The notes beneath the pieces are model-generated. The model did not search any database. It saw only the letters and a list, made by a program, of their open reading frames with translations, and was not told where the DNA came from. DNA of 64,000 nucleotides from Methylobacteriaceae bacterium (GTDB lineage Bacteria; Pseudomonadota; Alphaproteobacteria; Rhizobiales; Beijerinckiaceae): positions 95,347 through 159,346 of the forward strand of contig CANEZL010000007.1 in assembly GCA_947444195.1 (NCBI GenBank). The letters run 5' to 3'. How positions within the stretch are numbered: position 1 is the first letter of the stretch; every line of letters starts with the position of its first letter. The position numbers and the translations under genes were made by a program. Shown here one piece after another: positions 26,687 through 35,088 of this stretch.

Positions 26687-26980
26687 ATGCCCACCTCCCA
26701 GGCCCGCGTGCAGACGAGCGAGGCCAGCCGTTACCTGCAGCAGCTCTGCCGGCACTGGAGCCATAAGTTCCCGGTGCAGAACACCCCCGAGCACGGCACC
26801 GTGCCCTTCGGCGAGGACCGCGTCTGCACCTTCGACGCCGAGCCCGACGCCCTGCTCATGCGGATCCACACCCCCGATCCGGTCGGGCTGACCCGCCTGG
26901 AGAACGTGGTCTCCGACCACCTGCAGCGCTTCGCCTTCCGCGAGAGCCTCGGCGAGATCACCTGGTCCCGCGCCGCTTGA
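26687..26980 (+). CDS. DUF2218 family protein
   Basis: A 97-residue cytoplasmic protein of a small conserved family. It shows SRYLQQLCRHWSHKFPV, then GTVPFGEDRVCTFDAEPDAL, and ends LQRFAFRESLGEITWSRA, which matches the family layout. The ATG is preceded by CAGGAGAGA. The family is often found near siderophore or iron genes but has no established biochemical role. Here it stands just before an aminopeptidase gene, 63 bp away. Confidence 0.85.
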   Translation: MPTSQARVQTSEASRYLQQLCRHWSHKFPVQNTPEHGTVPFGEDRVCTFDAEPDALLMRIHTPDPVGLTRLENVVSDHLQRFAFRESLGEITWSRAA

Positions 26981-27043
26981 CCCCGGCCGCACCGCACCGA
27001 TCTTGGGCGCACGTTCCCGGACGGTACGGAAGGACCAGAGACG

Positions 27044-28303
27044 ATGACGGAACACGCCGCGCCGACGGGCCCTGAGGCGCTCGCCCCGCGCCTCGAACGG
27101 CTGGCCCAGGTCGCCGTGCGGGTCGGGCTCAACCTGCAGCCCGGCCAGGAACTGGTGATGACGGCGCCGCTGGAGGCCCTGCCCCTCGCCCGCGCCATCA
27201 CGGCGGAGGCCTACCGGGCCGGCGCCTCCCTGGTCACCACCCTCCTCGGCGACGACGTGGGCACGCTCGCCCGTTTCGCCCACGCCCCGGACGCCGCCTT
27301 CGACACCGCCGCCGGCTGGCTCTACGGCGGCATGGCCGAGGCCTACCGCAACGGCGCCGCCCGCCTCGCGATCAGCGGCGACGATCCGGCGCTCCTGTCC
27401 GGCCAGGACCCCGAGAAGGTGGCCCGCGCCAACCGGGCCCGCTCGAAGGCCTACGTGCCCGCCCTCGAACTCATCGCGAACTTCGCCACCAACTGGACCA
27501 TCGTCTCGGCGGCGACGCCCGCCTGGGCGCGCACCGTCTTCCCCGATCTGCCGGAGGAGCGGGCCGTGGCGCGGCTGTGGGAGGCGATCTTCGCGGCCTC
27601 CCGGGTGGACGGGCCCGATCCCCTCGGCGCCTGGGCTGCCCACAACGCGGACCTGCACGCCCGCAAGGACCGGCTCAACGCCCAGCGTTTCGCGGCCCTG
27701 CGCTTCCGCGGGCCCGGCACGGACCTCACCGTGGGGCTCGCCGACGACCACGAATGGTGCGGAGGGGCCGCGACCTCGCGCAGCGGCATCACCTGCAACG
27801 CCAACATCCCCACCGAGGAGGTGTTCACCACGCCTCACCGGGCGCGGGTGCACGGCCACGTCACCAGCACCAAGCCGCTCTCCTACCAGGGTACCCTGAT
27901 CGAGGGGATCGCGGTGCGCTTCGAGGAGGGGCGCATCGTCGAGGCGCGGGCGGAGCGGGGCGGGGACGTGCTCGCGCGGGTTCTCGACACGGACGAGGGC
28001 TCGCGCCGGCTCGGCGAGGTCGCCCTGGTGCCGGCCTCCTCGGCGATCTCCGCCTCCGGGCTCCTGTTCTACAACACCCTCTACGACGAGAACGCGGCGA
28101 GCCACATCGCGCTCGGCCAAGCCTACAGCAAGTGCTTCCGCAACGGCGGCGCGGATCTCGGCGAGGCCGATCTCGCCGCGCGGGGGGCGAACCGCAGCCT
28201 GATCCACATCGACTGGATGATCGGCTCGGCCGAGATCGACGTGGACGGCCTCGCCGCCGACGGGCAGGCGGTGCCGGTGATGCGCGGCGGCGAATGGGTC
28301 TGA
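27044..28303 (+). CDS. M29-family aminopeptidase (AmpS/PepS type)
   Basis: A 419-residue cytoplasmic metallo-aminopeptidase with the family's full length. The N-terminal domain has LERLAQVAVRVGLNLQPGQE. The metal-binding half contains NIPTEEVFTTPHR (Glu), FYNTLYDENAASHIALGQAY (His) and SLIHIDWMIGSAEIDVDG (His and Asp), the usual two-cobalt/zinc ligand set. It removes N-terminal residues from peptides. A perfect hairpin terminator follows. Confidence 0.93.
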   Translation: MTEHAAPTGPEALAPRLERLAQVAVRVGLNLQPGQELVMTAPLEALPLARAITAEAYRAGASLVTTLLGDDVGTLARFAHAPDAAFDTAAGWLYGGMAEAYRNGAARLAISGDDPALLSGQDPEKVARANRARSKAYVPALELIANFATNWTIVSAATPAWARTVFPDLPEERAVARLWEAIFAASRVDGPDPLGAWAAHNADLHARKDRLNAQRFAALRFRGPGTDLTVGLADDHEWCGGAATSRSGITCNANIPTEEVFTTPHRARVHGHVTSTKPLSYQGTLIEGIAVRFEEGRIVEARAERGGDVLARVLDTDEGSRRLGEVALVPASSAISASGLLFYNTLYDENAASHIALGQAYSKCFRNGGADLGEADLAARGANRSLIHIDWMIGSAEIDVDGLAADGQAVPVMRGGEWV

Positions 28304-28310
28304 CAACGGT

Positions 28311-28336
28311 GCGCCGGTCCCGAGCGGGACCGGCGC
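28311..28336. terminator. Bidirectional hairpin terminator
   Basis: GCGCCGGTCCCG and its exact complement CGGGACCGGCGC are separated by two bases (28311-28336). It lies between the convergent aminopeptidase and DUF3597 genes. There is no clear T-run, so termination strength is uncertain. Confidence 0.6.
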
Positions 28337-28345
28337 CGTCCCCGT

Positions 28346-28753
28346 TCAGTCCTTGAGATCGGCCGGCACCTTGCCGCCGTTCTCCTCGAGCTTCTTGATG
28401 ACCTGCTTGTGCAGCCAGATGTTCATCGTGGCCGAGTCCTCCTTGTCGCCGCTGTAGTGCAGCTCGTCGGCGAGCTGCTTGCGGGCGGAGAGGCTCGAAT
28501 CGAGGTCGAGGAGCTTCATCAGGTCGACGATCGAGGTGCGCCAGTTCAGGGTCTGGCCCTTCTTGGACGCCATGTCGTTCAGCACCTGCTCGACATCGAC
28601 CGTGCCGCCCGAGGACGCGGGCGCGGAGGCGGAGCCGCCGGTGGTCGCGGTGGAGGCGGGCTCGCTGGAGCCGGTGGAGGCCGGGGCAGCCTCGGCGTTG
28701 CCGCCGCCGAACGGGTGCAGGATCTTGCTGACGATGCTGCCGAGGAGGCTCAT
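28346..28753 (-). CDS. DUF3597 family protein
   Basis: A 135-residue protein. It starts MSLLGSIVSKILHPFG, continues with a Ser/Ala/Thr-rich linker (about 20-50), and ends with the conserved domain (VDVEQVLNDMASKKGQTLNW, LMKLLDLDSSLSARKQLADEL). This is the DUF3597 layout, which resembles a LysM-associated or peptidoglycan-proximal fold; no enzymatic role is known. It lacks a signal peptide. It is a lone leftward gene. Confidence 0.9.
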   Translation of the reverse strand: MSLLGSIVSKILHPFGGGNAEAAPASTGSSEPASTATTGGSASAPASSGGTVDVEQVLNDMASKKGQTLNWRTSIVDLMKLLDLDSSLSARKQLADELHYSGDKEDSATMNIWLHKQVIKKLEENGGKVPADLKD

Positions 28754-28836
28754 GGAAACATTCCCTTCCGATGCGAGGCCGAGACCTTTGGCCGCGGCCT
28801 GACAACGGCCGGGCGCGGCCCCCGTTCCTGAAAAGC

Positions 28837-28989
28837 TCAACGCCCGCCGCGCAGGGCGGCGCCGAGGAGGCCGAGGCCGGCGACGAGGCATGCGCCGCTC
28901 CAGCGCTCCAGCGCCGTCCGCTCGGGCCGGCGCCGGGCGAGCACGGCGAGGCCGACCCCGGCGGCGAGACACTGGATAACTGGCCGCGG
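28837..28989 (-). pseudogene. Possible LysE-type exporter remnant (C-terminal end only)
   Basis: About 45 codons ending at 28837 read GVGLAVLARRRPERTALERW, then SGACLVAGLGLLGAALR. This looks like the last membrane helix and tail of a LysE/RhtB-family amino-acid exporter. The frame does not continue into recognisable LysE sequence upstream, and no start is visible. The rest of the 28754-29214 gap contains nothing I can name apart from the promoter that the ABC operon must have. Confidence 0.35.
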
Positions 28990-29214
28990 CGATGATCGGG
29001 CTCCTTCGCGGTTCGGCGCGAGAGCGCGCCTCGACCGAGACCTGTCCGGCGCCCGGTCGCGGCGCGATCGGGCGCCGGTCCGAAAAAGAGCCCGGGCCTC
29101 CGGGCGGGCGAGCCCCCCTGCACGGGGCCGATGCCCGATCGGCACCCGGCGCGGTTTGCACTTCGCGCCGCCTGTGGCATGGGGACGGCCTGTCCCGTCA
29201 GTTCGGATCTGCCC

Positions 29215-30234
29215 ATGCGCTCGGCGCTCACCGCCCTCGCCACGCTCGCCGTGGCCGCCTTCGTCTCGGCCGGCCCCGCCATCGCCGCCGAGCCGGTGCC
29301 CGTGCGCATCGGCGTGATCCCGGTCATCGGCGCGGCCCCGGTCTTCGTCGCCAACGGCGAGGGCGGTCTGAAGCAGGCGGGCCTCGCCCCGGCCTTCACC
29401 ACCTTCGAGTCCGGCCCGAACATGATCCAGGCGCTGGCCTCGGGCACCATCGACGTCTACGTCGCCGGCATCGCGCCCCTCGCCGTCGCGCGGACCAAGA
29501 ACATCGACGTGCGGGTGGTCGCCGCCACCGCCGTCGAGGAGATGGTGTTCGTGGCCGGCCCCAAGCTCGCCCCCTATTTCGCGGCCGGCACCGACAAGGC
29601 CGAGGCCCTGCGCCAGTTCAAGGCGAAGGAGGGCCGCCCCGCGCGGCTCGCCACCCAGCCCCCGGGCTCGGTGCCGAACACCACCCTCCAGCACTGGCTC
29701 TGGCAGGTCGCCAAGGCCGACAAGGCGGATGCGCAGATCGTGGCCATGGGCATCGACGCGACGCAGCAGGCCCTGCTCGCCGGGGCGGTCGACGGCGCCT
29801 CGATCCGCGAGCCCGCGCTCACCATCGTGCAGACCCGCAACCCGGCGATGAAGCTCGTCGCCACGGGGGCCGAGATGTTCCCCGACCAGCCGGGCACGGT
29901 GGTGGCCGTCTCCGGCGCCTTCGCCGACAAGAACCCGGCCGCCGTGCAGGGCCTCGTCGACGCCCTCGTCAAGGCCACGGCGACCCTGAAGTCCGATCCC
30001 GACAAGGCGGCGCCCGCCGTCGAGCAGGCGCTCGGCAAGGGAATCACGGACCTCGCCACCATCCGCAAGGCGATCACCTCGCCGGCAGCGAAGTTCACCG
30101 CCGATCCGCGCGCCATCGTCGAGGCGACGAAGGCGATGCAGGATTATCAGGTCAGCATCGGCACCCTGGACAAGGCGGTGCCGATCGACGGCCTGTTCGT
30201 GCCGGGCTTCTACGAGAAGGCGACCGCCCGCTGA
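29215..30234 (+). CDS. ABC transporter substrate-binding protein (NMT1/THI5-like, SsuA/TauA type)
   Basis: A 339-residue periplasmic binding protein with a Sec signal peptide (MRSALTALATLAVAAFVSAG, cleavage at AIAA-E). The mature start VPVRIGVIPVIGAAPVFVAN and the segment ESGPNMIQALASGTIDVYVA are typical of the nitrate/sulfonate/taurine class. I choose ATG 29215 at the signal peptide rather than the longer frame from 29131. It is the first gene of a three-gene importer (binding protein, permease, ATPase). The ligand cannot be told from sequence. Confidence 0.88.
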   Translation: MRSALTALATLAVAAFVSAGPAIAAEPVPVRIGVIPVIGAAPVFVANGEGGLKQAGLAPAFTTFESGPNMIQALASGTIDVYVAGIAPLAVARTKNIDVRVVAATAVEEMVFVAGPKLAPYFAAGTDKAEALRQFKAKEGRPARLATQPPGSVPNTTLQHWLWQVAKADKADAQIVAMGIDATQQALLAGAVDGASIREPALTIVQTRNPAMKLVATGAEMFPDQPGTVVAVSGAFADKNPAAVQGLVDALVKATATLKSDPDKAAPAVEQALGKGITDLATIRKAITSPAAKFTADPRAIVEATKAMQDYQVSIGTLDKAVPIDGLFVPGFYEKATAR

Positions 30235-30252
30235 GCGGGCGCCCACCGGACG

Positions 30253-31005
30253 ATGAAGCTGTTCCGATCCACGCTGCTCGCCGCGTCCGGCCTCCTCGCC
30301 TTCCTGGCCCTGTGGGAGGCGGTGCCCCGGCTCGGCCTCGTCAACCCGGCCTTCCTGCCGCCACCGAGCACGATTCCGCGCGCTTTCCTGAAGGAGATCG
30401 AGCTCGGCGTCTGGGGGGCGGCCGTGTGGTCGAGCCTCAGCCACTACGTGGCGGGCCTCGCGGCGGGGGCGGGCGCCGGCATCGGGCTCGGCCTCGTCAG
30501 CGGCATGTCGCGGGGTTTCGAGGCCTTCACGGCCTGGGTGGTGCGGCTGCTGCGCCCGATTCCCGGTCTGGCCTGGGTGCCGTTCGCGATCATCTGGTTC
30601 GGCGTCGAGCCCTCGGCCGCCGTGTTCATCATCGCGGTCGGCGTGTTCTGGATCGTGTTCTTCGCGACCCAAGGCGCGGTGCGCGGCGTCGACCGCGACC
30701 TCGTCGAGGTGGCCCAGGCCTTCGGCTTCCGCGGTCCCCTCCAGCGGCTCGTGAAGATCCTGCTGCCGGCAGCGACCCCCGGCATCCTCGTGGGCCTGCG
30801 CACGGCGCTCGGCCAGGCCTGGATGGCGGTGGTGGCCGCCGAGATCTTCGGGGTGCCGGGGGTGGGCCAGCGCATGATGCAGGCCTCCTCGCTCCTCTCC
30901 ACGGACATCGTCGTGGTCTACATGCTCACCATGGCCGGGCTCTACGGCCTGTTCGATTCGGCCTTCGTCGCCCTCCAGGGCTGGCTCCTGCGCTGGCGAG
31001 CCTGA
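30253..31005 (+). CDS. ABC transporter permease (SsuC/TauC type)
   Basis: A 250-residue inner-membrane permease with about six membrane segments. The EAA coupling loop is recognisable (EVAQAFGFRGPLQRLVKILLP), as is the family block RPIPGLAWVPFAIIWFG. It begins 19 bp after the binding-protein stop and ends one base before the ATPase start, so the three genes form one operon. Confidence 0.92.
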   Translation: MKLFRSTLLAASGLLAFLALWEAVPRLGLVNPAFLPPPSTIPRAFLKEIELGVWGAAVWSSLSHYVAGLAAGAGAGIGLGLVSGMSRGFEAFTAWVVRLLRPIPGLAWVPFAIIWFGVEPSAAVFIIAVGVFWIVFFATQGAVRGVDRDLVEVAQAFGFRGPLQRLVKILLPAATPGILVGLRTALGQAWMAVVAAEIFGVPGVGQRMMQASSLLSTDIVVVYMLTMAGLYGLFDSAFVALQGWLLRWRA

Positions 31006-31006
31006 G

Positions 31007-31765
31007 ATGCGCGACACCGTCATCGACATCCGCGCCCTGAGCCTCGCCTACGGCGAGGGCGATCAACGCAACGTGGTCCTGGAGGCCCTCGACCTCCAGG
31101 TGGCGCGGGGCGAGGTGCTCGTCATCGTGGGCGAATCCGGCGTCGGGAAGTCGACCCTCCTGCGGGTGCTGATGGGCCTCAGCCGGCCGAGCGCCGGGCG
31201 GGTCGAGGTCCATGCGCGCCCGGATTGCCGCACGCCGATGGCGATGGTGTTCCAGGACGCGCGCCTGCTGCCCTGGCGGCGGGTCATCGACAACGTCGCC
31301 TTCGGCCTCGAAGGCTCCGGCCTCGCCCGCGCCGCGCGGCGGGCGCGGGCGGCGGAGATGCTAGCCCTCGTCGGGCTCGGCGAGCTCGGGGGGCGCTGGC
31401 CGCACCAGCTCTCCGGCGGGCAGCGCCAGCGCGTCGCCATCGCCCGGGCGCTCGCGGTGGAGCCCGACGTGCTCCTGATGGACGAGCCGTTCTCGGCGCT
31501 CGACAGCTTCACCCGCGAGGGCCTGCAGGACGAGTTGCAGCGCATCACCCAGGAGACGGGCAAGACCGTGCTGTTCGTCACCCACGACATCGACGAGGCG
31601 GTGACCATCGCCGACCGCGTGGTGGTGATCGCCGGGCCGCCCGGCCGCATCGCCGCCGAGATGCGCATCGCGCTGCCCCGGCCCCGCCGCCGCCGGGACG
31701 CGGCGCTCCAAGAGATCGCCCGGCAACTCCGCGCCGAGCTGTCGCGCGGCTCGGCGGGCCTGTGA
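31007..31765 (+). CDS. ABC transporter ATP-binding protein (SsuB/TauB type)
   Basis: A 252-residue ATPase. Walker A is GESGVGKSTLL, the Q-loop is MVFQDARLLPW, the signature is LSGGQRQRVAIARAL, Walker B is VLLMDEPFSALD, and the H-loop is FVTHDIDEA. It powers the adjacent permease. It overlaps nothing and is the last gene of the operon; its stop is only 4 bp from the convergent membrane-protein gene, leaving no room for a separate terminator. Confidence 0.94.
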   Translation: MRDTVIDIRALSLAYGEGDQRNVVLEALDLQVARGEVLVIVGESGVGKSTLLRVLMGLSRPSAGRVEVHARPDCRTPMAMVFQDARLLPWRRVIDNVAFGLEGSGLARAARRARAAEMLALVGLGELGGRWPHQLSGGQRQRVAIARALAVEPDVLLMDEPFSALDSFTREGLQDELQRITQETGKTVLFVTHDIDEAVTIADRVVVIAGPPGRIAAEMRIALPRPRRRRDAALQEIARQLRAELSRGSAGL

Positions 31766-31769
31766 TCCC

Positions 31770-32054
31770 TCACCCCCGCAGGCGCAGCCAGGCATAGCCC
31801 GCGAGCGCGGCGGCGCCGAGGAAGCGCCGCCACGGATTGACCCCGCGGACGATCTCGTCGAGGGCCCACCACGCGAGGGCGAGATCGGCGCCGAGGTGCA
31901 GGGCCCGGGCCGCCGCCTCCGGCAGCGCCGGCAGGCGCGCCAGAACGCTCGAGCCGATGAACAGCCAGAGCGGCAGGTTCGGCCACTGGCCGAGGGTGAT
32001 CCGCCCGGTGGCGCGGCTGCGGAAGGCCCAGTCGATCGCCTGCCCGAACCTCAC
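31770..32054 (-). CDS. Small membrane protein of unknown function
   Basis: A 94-residue protein, GTG start, beginning MRFGQAIDWAFRSRATGRIT. Two hydrophobic segments are visible (LPLWLFIGSSVLARL and LHLGADLALAWWALDEIV), then a short third (FLGAAALAGYAWL). It starts one base after the stop of the next upstream small gene, so the two are co-transcribed. I do not recognise the family, but the layout is consistent with a conserved alphaproteobacterial hypothetical protein. Confidence 0.7.
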   Translation of the reverse strand: MRFGQAIDWAFRSRATGRITLGQWPNLPLWLFIGSSVLARLPALPEAAARALHLGADLALAWWALDEIVRGVNPWRRFLGAAALAGYAWLRLRG

Positions 32055-32055
32055 C

Positions 32056-32244
32056 TCAGAGACGCGCCCCGCCGCCCTCGGCGCGCCGGATCGGCGCGCA
32101 GATCTCCGGGCTCAGTCGGTCGAGCTGGGCGCAGGCATTGTCCCGGTACCACGTGCGCAGGGCGGGCTGGTTGGGCGCCACGTACATGGCCACGAGGACG
32201 AAGCCCGCGCCGACGAGGATGAGAAGCAGGATCAGGTTTCGCAT
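32056..32244 (-). CDS. Small membrane-anchored protein of unknown function
   Basis: A 62-residue protein starting MRNLILLLILVGAGFVLVAM, an N-terminal membrane anchor or uncleaved signal. The outside part is WYRDNACAQLDRLSPEICAP, with two cysteines that could form a disulfide in the periplasm. It is the first gene of a two-gene leftward unit with the membrane protein at 31770-32054. Function unknown. Confidence 0.68.
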   Translation of the reverse strand: MRNLILLLILVGAGFVLVAMYVAPNQPALRTWYRDNACAQLDRLSPEICAPIRRAEGGGARL

Positions 32245-32507
32245 GGGATGGGTCCGGCCGCGGGAGGATCAGCGCTCTGCCCACCAACGCGGGCCGAGGG
32301 CCGAGCGCTCCCGCGCCCCCCTCGCGACGTGGTTAACCGTGCGCGGGGCCGTTCGAAGCAAGATTAAGCTCTCGTTTACCCAGCTCTGTGGAAAGCCCGG
32401 CGGAGATCTTAATGAGGCGTGAAAGTTCTGGCGCGACCGCCCCGTTCTGAGCGAAGGTTAAACATCGACAAACAGAAACGATCCATTTCGAGACAACGGG
32501 CTGAGCG

Positions 32508-32594
32508 ATGAGCACCTTCGAAGATCTGAAGTTCATGTTCACGATGGGGTTCGTCGTGCTCTGCGGCAGCGGCCTCGACGCCCTCCTGCGCTGA
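32508..32594 (+). CDS. Possible 28-residue small protein
   Basis: ATG 32508 opens MSTFEDLKFMFTMGFVVLCG, ending SGLDALLR before TGA. It is an amphipathic start followed by a short hydrophobic run, as in many small membrane proteins. It lies in the otherwise gene-free stretch 32245-32627, whose 32340-32500 part is noticeably AT-richer than its surroundings. A weak GGGCTGAG precedes the start. No homology is claimed. Confidence 0.3.
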   Translation: MSTFEDLKFMFTMGFVVLCGSGLDALLR

Positions 32595-32627
32595 TCGCGA
32601 GATCCCTGGCGGCGGGGCGCGAAGGCC

Positions 32628-33740
32628 CTATCGCCGCCCGCCGAAGAGCCGGTCCCCGGCCGAGGCGACCGAATCGAAGCCGCCGCCCGCCACCACCACG
32701 AGGCGCCGGATCTCGCCCCGAAGATAGGCCTGCAGGAAGCGGTTGTAGTCGCGGAACACGACGCAGCCGTTCGAGGCACCGCTCGGGCCGAGCATGTAGG
32801 TATGCGCGAGCAGGCCGTCGCGGCCGTGGATCGCGCGGCTGCCCCCGACCGGGTGCAGGCGGATGGCGCGCACCCCGTGGAACAGGGCCTCGCGCTCGGT
32901 GAGGTCGTAGGTGCCCGGCGGCGTGGCGCCGCGCATGCGCAGATGGACGTGGCGCGGGTTGTCCTGGGCATGGCCGAGGCCGGAATGGGCCTCCAGCACC
33001 TCGCCGTTCGGCAGGGTCACGGTGCGGGCGCTGATGTCGTAGATCGCAGTCGCGCCCGTCGGCGCGAGGGGGGAGCCGAGGCCGCTGCGCGGGGAGAACA
33101 GGCCGCCCTCGCGCTCGGGACGGGCGTAGGCGAGGGCCGCGGGCGCGCCGGGCGCCTCGGCCTCCCGGGCACCGAACACCGCCTCGAAGAAGGATTGCTC
33201 GGCCGCGGCCTCCTGACGGGCGGCGGTCCGGGCGCGGGGCGCAGGATTCGCCTGCTGCGCGAGGCGGGCCGGGCGCGGCCGAAGCTCGGCGGGGCGCGGC
33301 ACCGGCAGGGGCACGGGCGCCGAGGCGGGCGCCGGCGCGGCCTCGGCGAGGCGGGCGGGGGCTGCGGACTGCGCCGCCGGAGCGGGCACGGGCGCCGGCT
33401 CCTCCTCGGGCGGCTCGGCGAAGGCGAGGACCGTCTCCGGGTCGGGAAGGTTCGGGACGAGATCGGCGGTCAGCGGCGCGCTGTCGGCGAAGGTCGGCGT
33501 CGCCTCGCCGAGGACGGTGCCCTGCGCGAACAGCGCGCTCAGGTCGCGGACGGGGGCGGGCGGGCGGATCGCGGTCCGGACCGGCTTCGCCGCCGCCGGG
33601 GGCGGCGCGTCGAGGGGCGCGAGGAAGCGGGGGAGGGCGGCGAGCCCCAGGGCGAGGACGGGCACCAGGATCGCGAGGCGCGCGCGCGACGGGCGCTGTT
33701 CACGGTGGGGCCGGCGCGGCGGGCTCGCGAGGACGGTCAT
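32628..33740 (-). CDS. Membrane-anchored DUF2778 (Tlde1-type) L,D-transpeptidase-like protein
   Basis: A 370-residue protein. One N-terminal membrane anchor (about 22-40, LAILVPVLALGLAALPRF) is followed by a long Pro/Ala-rich periplasmic spacer (about 45-220). The C-terminal DUF2778 domain (about 230-350) has AIYDISARTVTLPNGEV, a His in AIHGRDGL and a Cys in GPSGASNGCVVF, the His/Cys arrangement of L,D-transpeptidase-like folds. It probably acts on peptidoglycan stem peptides. Related domains serve as secreted toxins (Tlde1), but the anchor here suggests a self cell-wall role. It is a lone gene. Confidence 0.82.
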   Translation of the reverse strand: MTVLASPPRRPHREQRPSRARLAILVPVLALGLAALPRFLAPLDAPPPAAAKPVRTAIRPPAPVRDLSALFAQGTVLGEATPTFADSAPLTADLVPNLPDPETVLAFAEPPEEEPAPVPAPAAQSAAPARLAEAAPAPASAPVPLPVPRPAELRPRPARLAQQANPAPRARTAARQEAAAEQSFFEAVFGAREAEAPGAPAALAYARPEREGGLFSPRSGLGSPLAPTGATAIYDISARTVTLPNGEVLEAHSGLGHAQDNPRHVHLRMRGATPPGTYDLTEREALFHGVRAIRLHPVGGSRAIHGRDGLLAHTYMLGPSGASNGCVVFRDYNRFLQAYLRGEIRRLVVVAGGGFDSVASAGDRLFGGRR

Positions 33741-33940
33741 GCGGGCAGGACTCGGGTACGCGCGGTCCCCGCCGCGGCGCCCAAGCCCGGCCGCCAGTGG
33801 AGGAAACCATCAACCTTGATTGCAGCCCATTGAGCGCCAGTACGGTTAATCCCTGCTAAACCGGGCCCGAGAAAATGCTCCGCGGCCGCGCTCCACTCTC
33901 GCGACGGGCGCCCCTCTCCACGGATCGTCCGGCCGACTGT

Positions 33941-33974
33941 CCTCCGACCCCGCACGGTCGTTCGGGGTCGGAGG
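33941..33974 (-). terminator. Hairpin downstream of the DctP gene
   Basis: CCTCCGACCCCG at 33941-33952 pairs perfectly with CGGGGTCGGAGG at 33963-33974 around a 10-nt loop. It lies 30 bp past the end of the leftward dctP-type gene and is the likely end of that operon. There is no strong T-run. Confidence 0.6.
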
Positions 33975-34003
33975 CGAGGCCGGAACCGGGCGTTCCCGCG
34001 GGT

Positions 34004-35026
34004 TCAGCTCACCTGTTCGGCGAGCTTGAGCAGTTCCGCCGTGCGGGCGTTCTTGGAGGCGAAGTCCTTCCAGGCGGTGGGGCGGGCGGCCTCGCGCCAC
34101 TTGTCGATATGCTCGGCCGTGAGGTCGTGGATCTTGGCGCCCCGCGCCGCATAGACCTTGGTGATCTCCTCGTCGTCGGCTTTCGCCGCGGCGAAGGAGA
34201 AGGCCTCCAGTTCCTGGCCGACGTCGCGGACCGCTTGTCGCTGCTCCGGCGTCAGGGCGTCGAAGGTCGCCTTGGAGATCATCAGGGGTTCGAGGATGAA
34301 CCAGAACGAGTTGCCGCGGCCCGCGGTGAGGTTCTTGGTCAACTCGTCGAGGCGGAAGGAGATCAGGCTGGTGGAGGCGCTCACCGCCGCCTCCAGGGCG
34401 CCGGTCTGCATGCCGATATACATCTCGCTCGACGGCATGGTGGAGACGATGCCGCCCGACGCCTGGAAGACGAGATCCATCTCGCGCCCGCCGCCGCGGA
34501 TCTTCACGCCCTTCACGTCGGCGGGCAGGAGGATCGGGTGGACGCGCGAGGCGACGGCGCCCGACTGCCAGACCCAGGTGAGGATGACGACGCCCTTGTC
34601 GCTGAGCGTCTTGGCGAGTTCCTCGCCGACTTTGGCCGTGCGCCACTTGGCGGCCTGCTCGTAGTTCGTCACCAGGGCCGGCATCAGGGCGAGGTTGCAT
34701 TCCGGCACCTCGCCGCCCGCGTAGGAGAGCGGGATCAGGCTGAGGTCGAGGGCGCCTTTGCGCAGCGCGCTGAACTGCGCGAGGGTCTTCATCAGGGAGG
34801 AGCCCGGATAGACGTGGACGGTCAGGCCGCCATTCGTGCGCTTCTCGACCTCCTGGGCGAAGCGGCGGCAGATGCGGTCGCGCGCGTCGCCCTTTTCCAG
34901 GGTGCCGCCGGGGAACTGGTGCGAGAGCCGCAGGACCTTGGGAGCCTGCGCCCGCAGCACGGCGGGACAGGCGATCAGGCCGGCGCCGGCCGCGGCGGTG
35001 CCGATGAGGCTGCGTCGTGTGATCAT
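34004..35026 (-). CDS. TRAP-type transporter substrate-binding protein (DctP family)
   Basis: A 340-residue periplasmic binding protein with an RR-containing, Tat-like signal (MITRRSLIGTAAAGAGLIAC, cleavage near RAQA). The mature protein has LRLSHQFPGGTLEKGD, then GGLTVHVYPGSSLM and MPSSEMYIGMQTGALEAAVS, the DctP pattern for carboxylate ligands. It lies 62 bp after the aconitase-like gene in the leftward operon. No DctQ or DctM gene is in the window, so it either uses membrane partners encoded elsewhere or is an orphan. Confidence 0.88.
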   Translation of the reverse strand: MITRRSLIGTAAAGAGLIACPAVLRAQAPKVLRLSHQFPGGTLEKGDARDRICRRFAQEVEKRTNGGLTVHVYPGSSLMKTLAQFSALRKGALDLSLIPLSYAGGEVPECNLALMPALVTNYEQAAKWRTAKVGEELAKTLSDKGVVILTWVWQSGAVASRVHPILLPADVKGVKIRGGGREMDLVFQASGGIVSTMPSSEMYIGMQTGALEAAVSASTSLISFRLDELTKNLTAGRGNSFWFILEPLMISKATFDALTPEQRQAVRDVGQELEAFSFAAAKADDEEITKVYAARGAKIHDLTAEHIDKWREAARPTAWKDFASKNARTAELLKLAEQVS

Positions 35027-35088
35027 GGCGTTTCTCCTGAAGCGGCCGCCCCGTCCATCGCGCGGCGGTCCGGTGATGGGAATCCTGT

